Of a DNA stretch of 64,000 bases, positions 17,434 through 25,230 are shown piece by piece. The DNA comes from Flavobacterium sp. PMTSA4 (GTDB lineage Bacteria > Bacteroidota > Bacteroidia > Flavobacteriales > Flavobacteriaceae), in NCBI RefSeq assembly GCF_032098525.1, contig NZ_CP134890.1:992001-1056000 (forward strand). Reading direction: 5' to 3'. The notes beneath the pieces were generated by a model. The model was not told the origin of the DNA. It saw only the letters and a list, made by a program, of their open reading frames with translations, and ran no database searches. Both the position numbers and the translations under genes were made by a program. How positions within the stretch are numbered: position 1 is the stretch's first letter; each line of letters opens with the position of its first letter.

Positions 17434-18225
17434 TTGGCAAAACTTACCAAACAACAAATCAAAGAACACAATATTGCAGTTGAATTACTCAAAAAAGACC
17501 ACCTAACTTTTGATGAAAAAGTAACTGTTTTTGAAAAATGGAATGAAAGTGCAAATAGTCTAAATTCAGAAGCTGGAGCATTTTTTACACCAGTCAATTT
17601 TGCAGCAGATTTTTCACTTACACTTTATGACAATGCCAAAACAATTGATTTATGTGCTGGGATTGGAATGTTATCATTTTACGCTTATCACTATAATAAA
17701 TGTACTGATATTACTTGTGTTGAATTAAATCCTCAATATGTTGAAGTTGGAAAAAAACTATTACCAGAAGCAAACTGGATTAATGCATCAATTTTAGAAT
17801 ATGAAAAATTTGGTCACTTTGACCAAGTAATATCAAATCCACCTTTTGGTAAAATTAAAACTGGATTGGATTCAGATTTTAAAACCAAACTTGATTATAA
17901 AGGTTCTGAATTTGATTTAATCACAATTGAAATTGGTTCAAAAATAGCTGATTATGGTTCATTCATTGTACCACAAGTTTCTACTCCATTCAGATATTCA
18001 GGTAACAAGATGTTTATGGATTTAAGATTGAAATCTAAAGGTTATAATCCTTATGAATTATCAGTTCCAAGAAAAGTAGAAAAGTTTATTAGAGAAACTG
18101 GTTTGAATTATAATTTCAATCTGGGTATAGATACTTCTTATTATAAAAATGATTGGAAGGGTGTATCCCCAACTTGTGAGGTGGTAACATTTGAATTTAA
18201 AGAAGATAGAGAAACAGCGAATTAA
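17434..18225 (+). CDS. DNA adenine methyltransferase-like protein
   Basis: A 263-aa Rossmann-fold methyltransferase. IDLCAGIGMLSFYAY is the AdoMet-binding motif I, CVELNPQYVEVG the acidic loop, and NPPF (135-138) the catalytic motif IV of N6-adenine methyltransferases. GAFFTPVNFA resembles the TP/FTP N-terminal motif of type I and gamma-class enzymes. No restriction partner is adjacent, so it probably protects phage DNA or acts as an orphan. The start is TTG 17434; an ATG 5 bp upstream is out of frame. It lies 23 bp after the endolysin and probably shares late promoter 1. Confidence 0.85.
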   Translation: MAKLTKQQIKEHNIAVELLKKDHLTFDEKVTVFEKWNESANSLNSEAGAFFTPVNFAADFSLTLYDNAKTIDLCAGIGMLSFYAYHYNKCTDITCVELNPQYVEVGKKLLPEANWINASILEYEKFGHFDQVISNPPFGKIKTGLDSDFKTKLDYKGSEFDLITIEIGSKIADYGSFIVPQVSTPFRYSGNKMFMDLRLKSKGYNPYELSVPRKVEKFIRETGLNYNFNLGIDTSYYKNDWKGVSPTCEVVTFEFKEDRETAN

Positions 18226-18386
18226 AATTCAAAACCTTAAAAGCAAAAAGTGGTCATTGTGACCTTCAAGTTTATTAACCAAAAAAATCAAAAATTTGAA
18301 AACAAAATCTTTCAACTTAATTGTTGTAGTTTTAATGATAATTGATATTCTTATTTCAATTTTCGTTCGATAAAAAAACCTAAAAA

Positions 18387-18418
18387 ACCCTATACATTTT
18401 GTGTAGGGTATTTTTTTT
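18387..18418 (+). terminator. Intrinsic terminator after the methyltransferase
   Basis: ACCCTATACA (18387-18396) pairs with TGTGTAGGGT (18400-18409) with one mismatch and is followed by T8. It closes the endolysin-methyltransferase unit just before late promoter 2. Confidence 0.8.
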
Positions 18419-18449
18419 GATTTGATAATCCCTAACAATTATTAGGTGA

Positions 18450-18481
18450 ACTTTACTTTCACTACATACAGAAGTATAATT
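18450..18481 (+). promoter_or_regulatory. Phage late promoter 2 (TTTACT-N17-TATAAT)
   Basis: ACTTTACTT at 18450-18458 and GTATAATT at 18474-18481. The -35-like TTTACT (18452-18457) and a perfect TATAAT (18475-18480) are 17 bp apart. The protease ATG is only 8 nt past the -10 element, so the mRNA would be leaderless or nearly so. Confidence 0.75.
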
Positions 18482-18488
18482 CCAATAT

Positions 18489-19796
18489 ATGAAAGGAATT
18501 ATATATATCACGGGTGAAATTGGTGTTGAAACTACATTAAATGATGTTGTTCAACAAGTAAAAGCACAATCAACAGCTGATTCATATTTGGTAAAAATAG
18601 ATTCAATTGGTGGTTATGTTGATTCAGGTGATGATATATATAATTACTTGGTAAATCTGGGTAAACCAGTTACCACTTATACTACAAAAGCATTATCGAT
18701 AGCATCAAAAATCTTTATGGCTGGTTCAACCAGAATCATTCCAGAAGGTGCATCTGATGCAATTATGATTCACTTGCCTTGGATGCAGGTACAAGGCACT
18801 CATCAAGTGATTTCAGACTTTTTAAAAGACTTAAAAGCTATTGAAGATGATTTAGTTGATTTCTATTCTAAAGTAACGGAAATCGATAAAGAAACTATTC
18901 ATTCTTTACTCACAACAGAAACATATTTGGATGCAAAACAAGCTTTAGATTGGGGATTTGCAACACAACTTCAACCTGTACAATTGGCAGTAGCCAAATT
19001 ACATAACAATGAATTAATAGATGAAAATCTAATGAATGAAATTAAACAAACACTTAAAGAAGTTAAAGACTTTGTATTTGGTGTTAAACCAGCAATAAAA
19101 GCTGAATTGATTCTTCAAGATGCAACTGGTGTATCAATCACTTTTCCAGAATTATCAGAATCTGATTCACCAGTACAAGATGATACTGCAACAGTAGATG
19201 GTTCACCAGCAGAAGGTGAATTCACAATGCCAGATTCAAGTGTTTTCAAATTTGAAAAAGGTGTTTTAACTGAAATTATCGCACCAGTTGAAGAAGATAC
19301 TACACAAGAAGACACAACTGAACAAGTAGATGCAGAACAAATTAATGATTCAGAACCTGAAACAAAAGCAGAAGTAATTAAAGAAATAATGAAATGGGAA
19401 ATTGATGTTGTATCAACCTCATTTGAAGCTGGTGAAACTGTAAAATATGAATATGAAGGTGTTGAATATACAGTTGGTGCTGGGGAATATGAAATTCCAT
19501 CTACTGGAAAAAGAGTTATAACCAATGCTGATGGTGTAATTGTAGAAGTAAAAGATGCTCCAAGTGAAGCAGAAACAGTTACAGAAGAACCAGCAGCAGT
19601 TGAATCAGAAGATTTAAAAGATATGGTTGAACTTATTGAAGCATTAGCAAAGAAAAATGCAGAAATAGAAGCAAAATACAATGTATTAGCAAAACAAATT
19701 GGAAGTGATTTTTCAATCCAAACAACTGAACCAATCAGTTCAATAAAAAAAGAAAACAAAGAAGGTCAAAAGACCTTTTCAATCAAACGTAAATAA
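18489..19796 (+). CDS. ClpP-like prohead maturation protease fused to a scaffold-like tail
   Basis: A 435-aa protein. Residues 1-190 form a ClpP-type serine protease: KIDSIGGYVDSGDDIYN, then ALSIASKIFMAG with Ser73, and MIHLPW with His95. Family proteins cleave capsid delta domains or scaffold. Residues ~195-435 are acidic (Glu/Asp/Ala/Thr-rich), end in a coiled-coil stretch (~370-400) and a basic tail, as expected for an internal scaffold. It is directly upstream of the major capsid gene, as in HK97-like head modules, and follows late promoter 2. Confidence 0.88.
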   Translation: MKGIIYITGEIGVETTLNDVVQQVKAQSTADSYLVKIDSIGGYVDSGDDIYNYLVNLGKPVTTYTTKALSIASKIFMAGSTRIIPEGASDAIMIHLPWMQVQGTHQVISDFLKDLKAIEDDLVDFYSKVTEIDKETIHSLLTTETYLDAKQALDWGFATQLQPVQLAVAKLHNNELIDENLMNEIKQTLKEVKDFVFGVKPAIKAELILQDATGVSITFPELSESDSPVQDDTATVDGSPAEGEFTMPDSSVFKFEKGVLTEIIAPVEEDTTQEDTTEQVDAEQINDSEPETKAEVIKEIMKWEIDVVSTSFEAGETVKYEYEGVEYTVGAGEYEIPSTGKRVITNADGVIVEVKDAPSEAETVTEEPAAVESEDLKDMVELIEALAKKNAEIEAKYNVLAKQIGSDFSIQTTEPISSIKKENKEGQKTFSIKRK

Positions 19797-19826
19797 CATA
19801 AAAAAAGAAAAAATATGACCTAAGAA

Positions 19827-20870
19827 ATGGCAAATTTTAATTTCGATAACGTAACGTTATCTGCAAAAGAAGTTGCAGAATTAAGCAAAGTAATATTTGA
19901 AGTTGCTTTTACAAACCCTGAACTTCAAAAAATGCACTCTATTGAAGAAGGCATTGATATGAAAACCCAAATCTTGCTTTTATCCGCTATGGGTATGCAA
20001 GGATTACCAGCAGAAGGTTGTGAAGCACAAGATTCTGATGCTGGAATTGTAGCAACACAAAAATATTGGGAAAATAACAAAGTAGAAGTTAGAATTCCAT
20101 ACTGTAATACTGACTTACCAGCTTTACTTAAAGCATTTGGTCAAAAATCAAACAAATATGATGTTGAAGCTTCTGATGAAGTGAAAATGTTAGCATCAAG
20201 ATTACTTGAAGCAATCGATGAAACAGTATTAAGACTTGTTTGGTTTGGTGATAAAGATGCTGAAAATATTGTATCAGGTGGTACAATCACAAATACAGTA
20301 AATAAAAATTACTTCAAATCAGTTGATGGTCTTTGGAAACAAATTTTCGCTGGTGTAACTGCTGGTGATATTAAAAGAGCAACTATTGCTGCTAATACTG
20401 GAGCAACTTATTCAGCACAAGAATTATCTACTGGTGAAGCTTTAACAGTAATGAGAAAAGTATATAATCAATCTGATTCAAGATTAAAAAATCATCCAGA
20501 TGCACAATTTATTGTAACTCAATCAATGTATGATAACTTCTTGGATAAACTTGAAGATGCTGGTCTTAATGCAGTTGGTCAATTAGCTATCAATGATGGT
20601 GTAATGACTTATAGAGGTAGAAAAATTGTTGTTTCTGACTTTATGGATAGAATAATTACTTCTTCTCTTAACAACGGTACTAAATATAATTATCCAAATA
20701 GAGTTGTTTTCTCAACTCCAGATAATTTAAGAGTTGGTACACTTGATTCAGGTGAATTCAAAGAATTATCTATCTGGTATGATAAAACAGATAGAAAAGT
20801 TTACACAGAAAACATATTTAGTCTTGATGCTAAAGTGTTAGAAGGATACTTAATATCAGTTGGATATTAA
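19827..20870 (+). CDS. Major capsid protein (HK97-fold type)
   Basis: A 347-aa protein placed 30 bp after the prohead protease. Position, length and the pattern of an N-terminal helical segment followed by an alpha/beta body (DETVLRLVWFGDKDA, DAQFIVTQSMYDNFLDKL, YRGRKIVVSDFMDR, VFSTPDNLRVGT) fit major capsid proteins of Bacteroidetes siphoviruses. Identity rests partly on context. An unpaired protease cleavage site cannot be seen. A hairpin follows the stop. Confidence 0.82.
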   Translation: MANFNFDNVTLSAKEVAELSKVIFEVAFTNPELQKMHSIEEGIDMKTQILLLSAMGMQGLPAEGCEAQDSDAGIVATQKYWENNKVEVRIPYCNTDLPALLKAFGQKSNKYDVEASDEVKMLASRLLEAIDETVLRLVWFGDKDAENIVSGGTITNTVNKNYFKSVDGLWKQIFAGVTAGDIKRATIAANTGATYSAQELSTGEALTVMRKVYNQSDSRLKNHPDAQFIVTQSMYDNFLDKLEDAGLNAVGQLAINDGVMTYRGRKIVVSDFMDRIITSSLNNGTKYNYPNRVVFSTPDNLRVGTLDSGEFKELSIWYDKTDRKVYTENIFSLDAKVLEGYLISVGY

Positions 20871-20885
20871 AAACCATTAAGTATT

Positions 20886-20906
20886 GGGTGCTGGTAAAAA
20901 GCACCC
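20886..20906 (+). terminator. Stem-loop after the capsid gene
   Basis: GGGTGC (20886-20891) and GCACCC (20901-20906) pair around a 9-nt loop, with no T run after. It may lower read-through or protect the capsid mRNA 3' end, rather than fully terminate. No late promoter separates this point from the next gene. Confidence 0.5.
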
Positions 20907-20949
20907 ATTACCTAATAAAAAATAACAAAAAGAAAATCTATATAATACG

Positions 20950-21531
20950 ATGTCTTGTATTAAAAAATTAACTCATAATATCACTTATGATACTTGTAAC
21001 TTAACTTACCCAGCACAAGGTGGTTTGGATGGTGGAAAAGCAGTATTAATTAACCGTTCAGATATTGATGTAACTTCATTAACTCGTTCAGGTGCTACTG
21101 TTACCAATTTAAGCTTAGTTTCAGGTGCAACTGGTTATGAAGTATCATTTGTAAAACAACTTGCAAATACAGCTTCTGAATTTACAGTAAATGATGGTTT
21201 AGATACTTTCACTCACACATTTGTTGGTAGAATTTATACCCAATCAGCAACTGATTCTGAAATCATTACTCAATTAGCAGCTGGTGAATTTGTTGTTGTA
21301 GTTGAAACAAAATGGAAGGGTGAAAATGCAGCTGATGCATACAAAATTTTAGGTGTTACAAATGGACTTAAAATGTCAGAGGGTACACAAACTTCATTAG
21401 AAAATGATGGTTCTTATTTATTCACTCTTTCAAGTGTGGAAAACTTTGGTGAACCATATCCATATAATGTTTATTTGGAAACAGATTATACAACAACTAA
21501 AACTAAGTTTAATAATTTATTCGCACAATAG
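20950..21531 (+). CDS. Putative major tail (tube) protein
   Basis: A 193-aa beta-rich protein located after the capsid gene. The C-terminal pattern YKILGVTNGLKMSEGTQTSLENDGSYLFTLSSVENFGEP resembles the major tail protein of Bacteroidetes siphoviruses, in which a per-residue increment of a loop-rich beta sandwich is common. An alternative is a head decoration protein. It shares the transcript from late promoter 2 and ends just before late promoter 3. Confidence 0.6.
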   Translation: MSCIKKLTHNITYDTCNLTYPAQGGLDGGKAVLINRSDIDVTSLTRSGATVTNLSLVSGATGYEVSFVKQLANTASEFTVNDGLDTFTHTFVGRIYTQSATDSEIITQLAAGEFVVVVETKWKGENAADAYKILGVTNGLKMSEGTQTSLENDGSYLFTLSSVENFGEPYPYNVYLETDYTTTKTKFNNLFAQ

Positions 21532-21532
21532 T

Positions 21533-21564
21533 ACTTTACTTAAGTACTCTGAAACAGTATAATT
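21533..21564 (+). promoter_or_regulatory. Phage late promoter 3 (TTTACT-N17-TATAAT)
   Basis: ACTTTACTT at 21533-21541 and GTATAATT at 21557-21564, with TTTACT and TATAAT 17 bp apart. It begins 2 bp after the preceding stop. Unlike the other sites, the terminator is immediately downstream, in what would be the first transcribed bases. Confidence 0.72.
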
Positions 21565-21600
21565 AAGGTAGGTAGTTCATAATAACTACCTACCTTTTTT
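21565..21600 (+). terminator. Strong terminator abutting late promoter 3
   Basis: Perfect 13-bp arms, AAGGTAGGTAGTT (21565-21577) and AACTACCTACCTT (21584-21596), are followed by T. A transcript starting about 21570 would lack the outer part of the 5' arm, while read-through RNA from the tail gene would form the whole stem. Confidence 0.88.
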
Positions 21601-21621
21601 ATTTAAAATAAACTAAAATAT

Positions 21622-22026
21622 ATGACAGTAGATAGACTTAAAAACTTACTTGAAATTCCATTTGAATCTTTGAATTTAGACAAAGATTTAAAAGCTGAAT
21701 TAATAGAATATTATAAATTCATTTTCAATGCAAAAACTTGTTCAACTTGTAAAGACAAATTCCCAATTTATTACAAGAAATTGATTGAATCTGGAGTTGA
21801 AAAATTATCTATAATAACCAATGGAAAATTCAAATTAAGAAAAAATATTGGTGTTGTAGAAATCAGTTTTGGAAATGGAAAATTCATATCACATAGTAAT
21901 GCAGATGATGATACTTGCATTGCATTTTTAAAAGCAAACCCAAATAGAATTTCAATGTTTGAATCTTATCCTGAAAATTGGATGGATTTAATCCAAGATA
22001 ACGAAAAAGAAAATGAAAATGAATAA
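21622..22026 (+). CDS. Hypothetical protein with a CxxC pair, upstream of the portal
   Basis: A 134-aa soluble protein. NAKTCSTCKDKFPIYYKKL (about residues 35-53) holds a single CxxC, which could bind metal only with partners from elsewhere. The end is very acidic. Its stop overlaps the portal start as TAATG, so the two are translationally coupled. It may be a portal or head-assembly helper; no family recognised. Confidence 0.6.
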   Translation: MTVDRLKNLLEIPFESLNLDKDLKAELIEYYKFIFNAKTCSTCKDKFPIYYKKLIESGVEKLSIITNGKFKLRKNIGVVEISFGNGKFISHSNADDDTCIAFLKANPNRISMFESYPENWMDLIQDNEKENENE

Positions 22027-23195
22027 TGAAAGTAAAACTAATTGATGTTGATAATAGATTATCAATTAAATATGACCAAATAAATGGAATACATAATTGG
22101 GGTGATGATAATTGTTATCCTCAGCTCATTTCAAGTTTAGCAAGTAGAAGTGTAACTGCAAAACAATGTATAAAAATAAATGCTTCTAATATTTATGGTA
22201 AAGGGTTTAATTTTACTCAAAATGTAAAAGATAAAAGCAATTTAATTGTAAATAAAAAAGAACTTAATATAAATCAATTACTTGATGTTTGTTCTAAGGA
22301 ATTTGCAAAACAAAACAATGTTTTTTTACACCTTAATTATAATGCACTTTTCCAAATTATAAGTGTTGATTTAATAATATCTGAACGAGTAAGGATAGGT
22401 GAAGCTGATTCTACTGGTTATTCAGGAAAATTTGTTGTTTACGATAATTGGGATAAGAAAAAAAATAAAAAGATAGATAAAAAAGATTTTGTATTGATTG
22501 ACCGATTTAATCCAAAACCAGAAATCATTGAAAAACAAGTTGAATCTGCTGGTGGATGGAACAAATATAAAGGTCAGATTTTACATCTATCAACTGATTA
22601 TAATGAAATTTATTCAAGTTCTGATTTAGATGCTGCAATAATACCATCCTATAATGAACACGGAATTGATAAATTCCTTTACAATGGTATAGAAAATGGT
22701 TTTATTGGTGTAAAATTTATACATACTAAACCATTTGATGATGAAGATGAAGCCAGAGAATTTGAAGATTGTATAAAAAAGGGAATGGGCGGTGAAAATG
22801 CAGCAACTGTTTTTTTGATAGAAAGTAAACTTAATTCTGATATTCTTAAGGATGAAATTTATGTGCAAAATATTGATTCAAATATTGATGATGCAAGATA
22901 CATTCATACTGAACGTTCAGCTGCTGAGAAAATCAGAAAATCATTTGATATTCATAGCATTTTAATTGATGATTCAGATAATTCTATTTTTGGTCAATCT
23001 GGTGCTTTATTAAAAGAAGCAAAAATTACACAATGGGAGAAAAAAGAATCTATTAGAAATAAAATTTCAGATGCTTTTCAATTGATTTTCTCAAAATTCC
23101 ATTTACCAATTAATCCATCAAATGATTGGACAATTACACCAATAATAAAAATAGAAAAAACAGCATCAAATGAATCAAATATTAACACCATCTAA
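22026..23195 (+). CDS. Putative portal protein
   Basis: A 389-aa protein. The portal forms the dodecameric ring through which DNA enters the capsid. The N-terminal YDQINGIHNWGDDNCYPQLISSLASRSVTAKQCIKINASNIYGKGF matches the start of portal-type proteins of Bacteroidetes phages. Later segments (GQILHLSTDYNEIYSSSDLDAAI, YNGIENGFIGVKFI, the helical RSAAEKIRKSFDIHSILI) fit portal stem and wing regions. It is shorter than many portals, and its place after capsid and tail tube is atypical. Identity depends partly on elimination. Confidence 0.65.
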   Translation: MKVKLIDVDNRLSIKYDQINGIHNWGDDNCYPQLISSLASRSVTAKQCIKINASNIYGKGFNFTQNVKDKSNLIVNKKELNINQLLDVCSKEFAKQNNVFLHLNYNALFQIISVDLIISERVRIGEADSTGYSGKFVVYDNWDKKKNKKIDKKDFVLIDRFNPKPEIIEKQVESAGGWNKYKGQILHLSTDYNEIYSSSDLDAAIIPSYNEHGIDKFLYNGIENGFIGVKFIHTKPFDDEDEAREFEDCIKKGMGGENAATVFLIESKLNSDILKDEIYVQNIDSNIDDARYIHTERSAAEKIRKSFDIHSILIDDSDNSIFGQSGALLKEAKITQWEKKESIRNKISDAFQLIFSKFHLPINPSNDWTITPIIKIEKTASNESNINTI

Positions 23196-23700
23196 TCTAT
23201 TAGATTATAAAGATATTGGTCAAACAGCAAATGCAATTAGTGGTGATACAAAAATCATTTCAATAATTGAAGAAGCACAATTAACCGATTTGAAAGATGC
23301 ACTTGGTGATAAATTCTATTTTGATTTATTATCAAATCTTGATAATCCAATTTATCAAGATTTATTATCTGGTTCAACCTTTAATTATTGTGGTGTAAGT
23401 TATTATCAAAATGGAATTAAAGCCCTTTTAGCTGATTATTTTATGGCAAAGTATATTCTTGTTGTAAACACTAATTTAACTGGTTTTGGAGCTGTTATAA
23501 AGCATAATAATAATAGTGAACCAGTAGATAGAAATTCTTTAAAAGATTATTCAAACTTTCAATTAAAATTAGCATCATCAAAACTTGAAATCATTAGATA
23601 CTATTTGAATTCAAATACATCAAAATTCCCAAACTGGAAAAATAATTCTATTACTGGAGAATCAACAAGTAATAGAAGATTTAGATTTAGAAAACTATAA
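23170..23700 (+). CDS. Putative head-tail connector (adaptor) protein
   Basis: A 176-aa protein starting inside the end of the portal gene (26-bp overlap in another frame). The helical pattern, starting LTPSNLLDYKDIGQTANAISGDTKIISIIEEAQLTDLKDALGDKFYFDLL, is like the adaptor/DUF6712-type connectors that follow portals in Bacteroidetes phages. The basic C-terminus RRFRFRKL could contact DNA. The stop overlaps the next gene as TAATG. Confidence 0.6.
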   Translation: MNQILTPSNLLDYKDIGQTANAISGDTKIISIIEEAQLTDLKDALGDKFYFDLLSNLDNPIYQDLLSGSTFNYCGVSYYQNGIKALLADYFMAKYILVVNTNLTGFGAVIKHNNNSEPVDRNSLKDYSNFQLKLASSKLEIIRYYLNSNTSKFPNWKNNSITGESTSNRRFRFRKL

Positions 23701-25034
23701 TGCAAATTTTTCAATCAACTAATAACCAAAATAACTTTAAATTAAATGGTTTAACCTATCCAAAGAACTTTATCATAATAAAGCAAGGTGATACAAATAT
23801 AGCTGTACACAATGCTTATGATACAAATCATCAATTATTAGGTTCAACACATTTTTCTCAAATTCAAGTTAATGGAATAACATATTCTTCACAATCTGCA
23901 TTAATGGCAGCTTTGTCAACTTTGTTGTTTGCAAAACAATTTAACTATATAGTTCAAGATATTAATGCAACAAAATTAGTTTCAGTTGGTGATATATCAG
24001 TTGATTCAAATGATGTAACAATTGAATATGCTGAATGGTTAATTAATGGTGTAACATTTTCAACACTAACTGAAACAGTATTATCAGTTCCATTTGCATC
24101 ATCAGGAAATACAAGAATTGATATAATAATTGGTAATGCTGAATATCAAATTCAAAGAATATCTGGAGTTGAAACAACTGGTATTGCACTTGCTCCTATT
24201 ATTCCAATTGATTCAGTTTATATAACACAAATGGTAGTTAGTGATAATGCAATTGGAACACCATCTACTCCAATAACTGGTTTGTTATATGTAGAAAAAA
24301 AGGAATTTACAGAAATACCAATTTATGATACTGGAAATATTGCACCAAACCTGATTAATGAATCAAGTGCATTTAGAATTTATTCAACTGGTACAACAAG
24401 TGTAAAAGGTTTTACAACAAGTACAGAGTTTTTAAATACTTACTTATATGTTGGAAAAGAAATTAAAATTGCTAATTCAAGTAATTTAGAAGTTATTTTA
24501 TCACACAATCATCCAAGTGTTGATTTGGTAATGAAATTCCCAGATGAAAGTGATTTAACACTTCAACCAAATGAAGTTGCAATATTTAAATTCACTAAAA
24601 CAAGTGAAATTTATGCTGAATTCATTTCAGTAAATCGTACAACTGTTTCATCTGGTTCTACTCCATCTGGTTCAGTTGAAATTTCATTTGGTGCTACGTT
24701 TGATGGTGGTGGTAGTGATATTGATGTAGATAGTTATGTTGATGTAATTATTCCTAAAAATATAATAATTACTAATTATACATTATTAGCTGATGTTTCA
24801 GGTGATATAAATATTAGTGTAACAAAAGATGTTTATTCCAATTTTCCACCAACAAGTGGTGATACAATTACTGGTGGTAATAATCCATTTATAACATCTG
24901 ATATAAAAAATCAAGATTCAACTTTAACTGGATGGACTACAAGTATTAATGAAGGTGATATTATTAGATTCACAGTTAATTCTTGTACTGATATAACAAA
25001 AGCTACATTATCACTTAAAGGATATGCAAGTTAA
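23700..25034 (+). CDS. Putative tail fibre or virion surface protein
   Basis: A 444-aa Thr/Ser/Ile-rich beta protein. The N-terminal FIIIKQGDTNIAVHNAYDTNHQLLGSTHFSQIQVNGITYSSQSALMAAL is a pattern I associate with fibre or baseplate-appendage proteins of Flavobacterium phages. The C-terminal part (GATFDGGGSDIDVDSYVDVII) looks like a beta-sandwich tip. It overlaps the next small gene by 11 bp. Confidence 0.55.
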   Translation: MQIFQSTNNQNNFKLNGLTYPKNFIIIKQGDTNIAVHNAYDTNHQLLGSTHFSQIQVNGITYSSQSALMAALSTLLFAKQFNYIVQDINATKLVSVGDISVDSNDVTIEYAEWLINGVTFSTLTETVLSVPFASSGNTRIDIIIGNAEYQIQRISGVETTGIALAPIIPIDSVYITQMVVSDNAIGTPSTPITGLLYVEKKEFTEIPIYDTGNIAPNLINESSAFRIYSTGTTSVKGFTTSTEFLNTYLYVGKEIKIANSSNLEVILSHNHPSVDLVMKFPDESDLTLQPNEVAIFKFTKTSEIYAEFISVNRTTVSSGSTPSGSVEISFGATFDGGGSDIDVDSYVDVIIPKNIIITNYTLLADVSGDINISVTKDVYSNFPPTSGDTITGGNNPFITSDIKNQDSTLTGWTTSINEGDIIRFTVNSCTDITKATLSLKGYAS

Positions 25035-25230
25035 AATATTAAACAAATCTATAATTAATAATAAAGTGGTTTATGATTTAAACATAAACTATAATGATGA
25101 ATTTATAAGATTATCAGGTATTAGCTTTGATGTTGAACCAGATAGTGACACACTTTTTCAAAGATGTGAATCAATAGTTCAAATATTAAGTGAAACTTTA
25201 AATTATAATGAAGAAATATATATTGAATAA
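25024..25230 (+). CDS. Hypothetical small protein between fibre and spike genes
   Basis: A 68-aa protein (QVKILNKSIINNKVVYDLNINYNDEFIRLSG) that overlaps the fibre gene at its start and abuts the spike gene at its end. Its beta strands followed by one helix suggest a small chaperone or a fibre-attachment subunit. No family recognised. Confidence 0.6.
   Translation: MQVKILNKSIINNKVVYDLNINYNDEFIRLSGISFDVEPDSDTLFQRCESIVQILSETLNYNEEIYIE

Noticed and set aside
18229..18438. 69-codon leftward ORF
   Set aside because: It overlaps a terminator and a late promoter and has low complexity; likely chance in A/T-rich DNA.
19115..19759. 214-codon antisense ORF in the protease gene
   Set aside because: A shadow of the acidic, low-complexity scaffold region; Ser/Val-rich by reverse complement of Glu/Asp/Thr codons.
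20941..20946. TATAAT before the tail-tube gene as a fifth late promoter
   Set aside because: There is no TTTACT-like element 17 bp upstream, and it ends 3 nt from the ATG.
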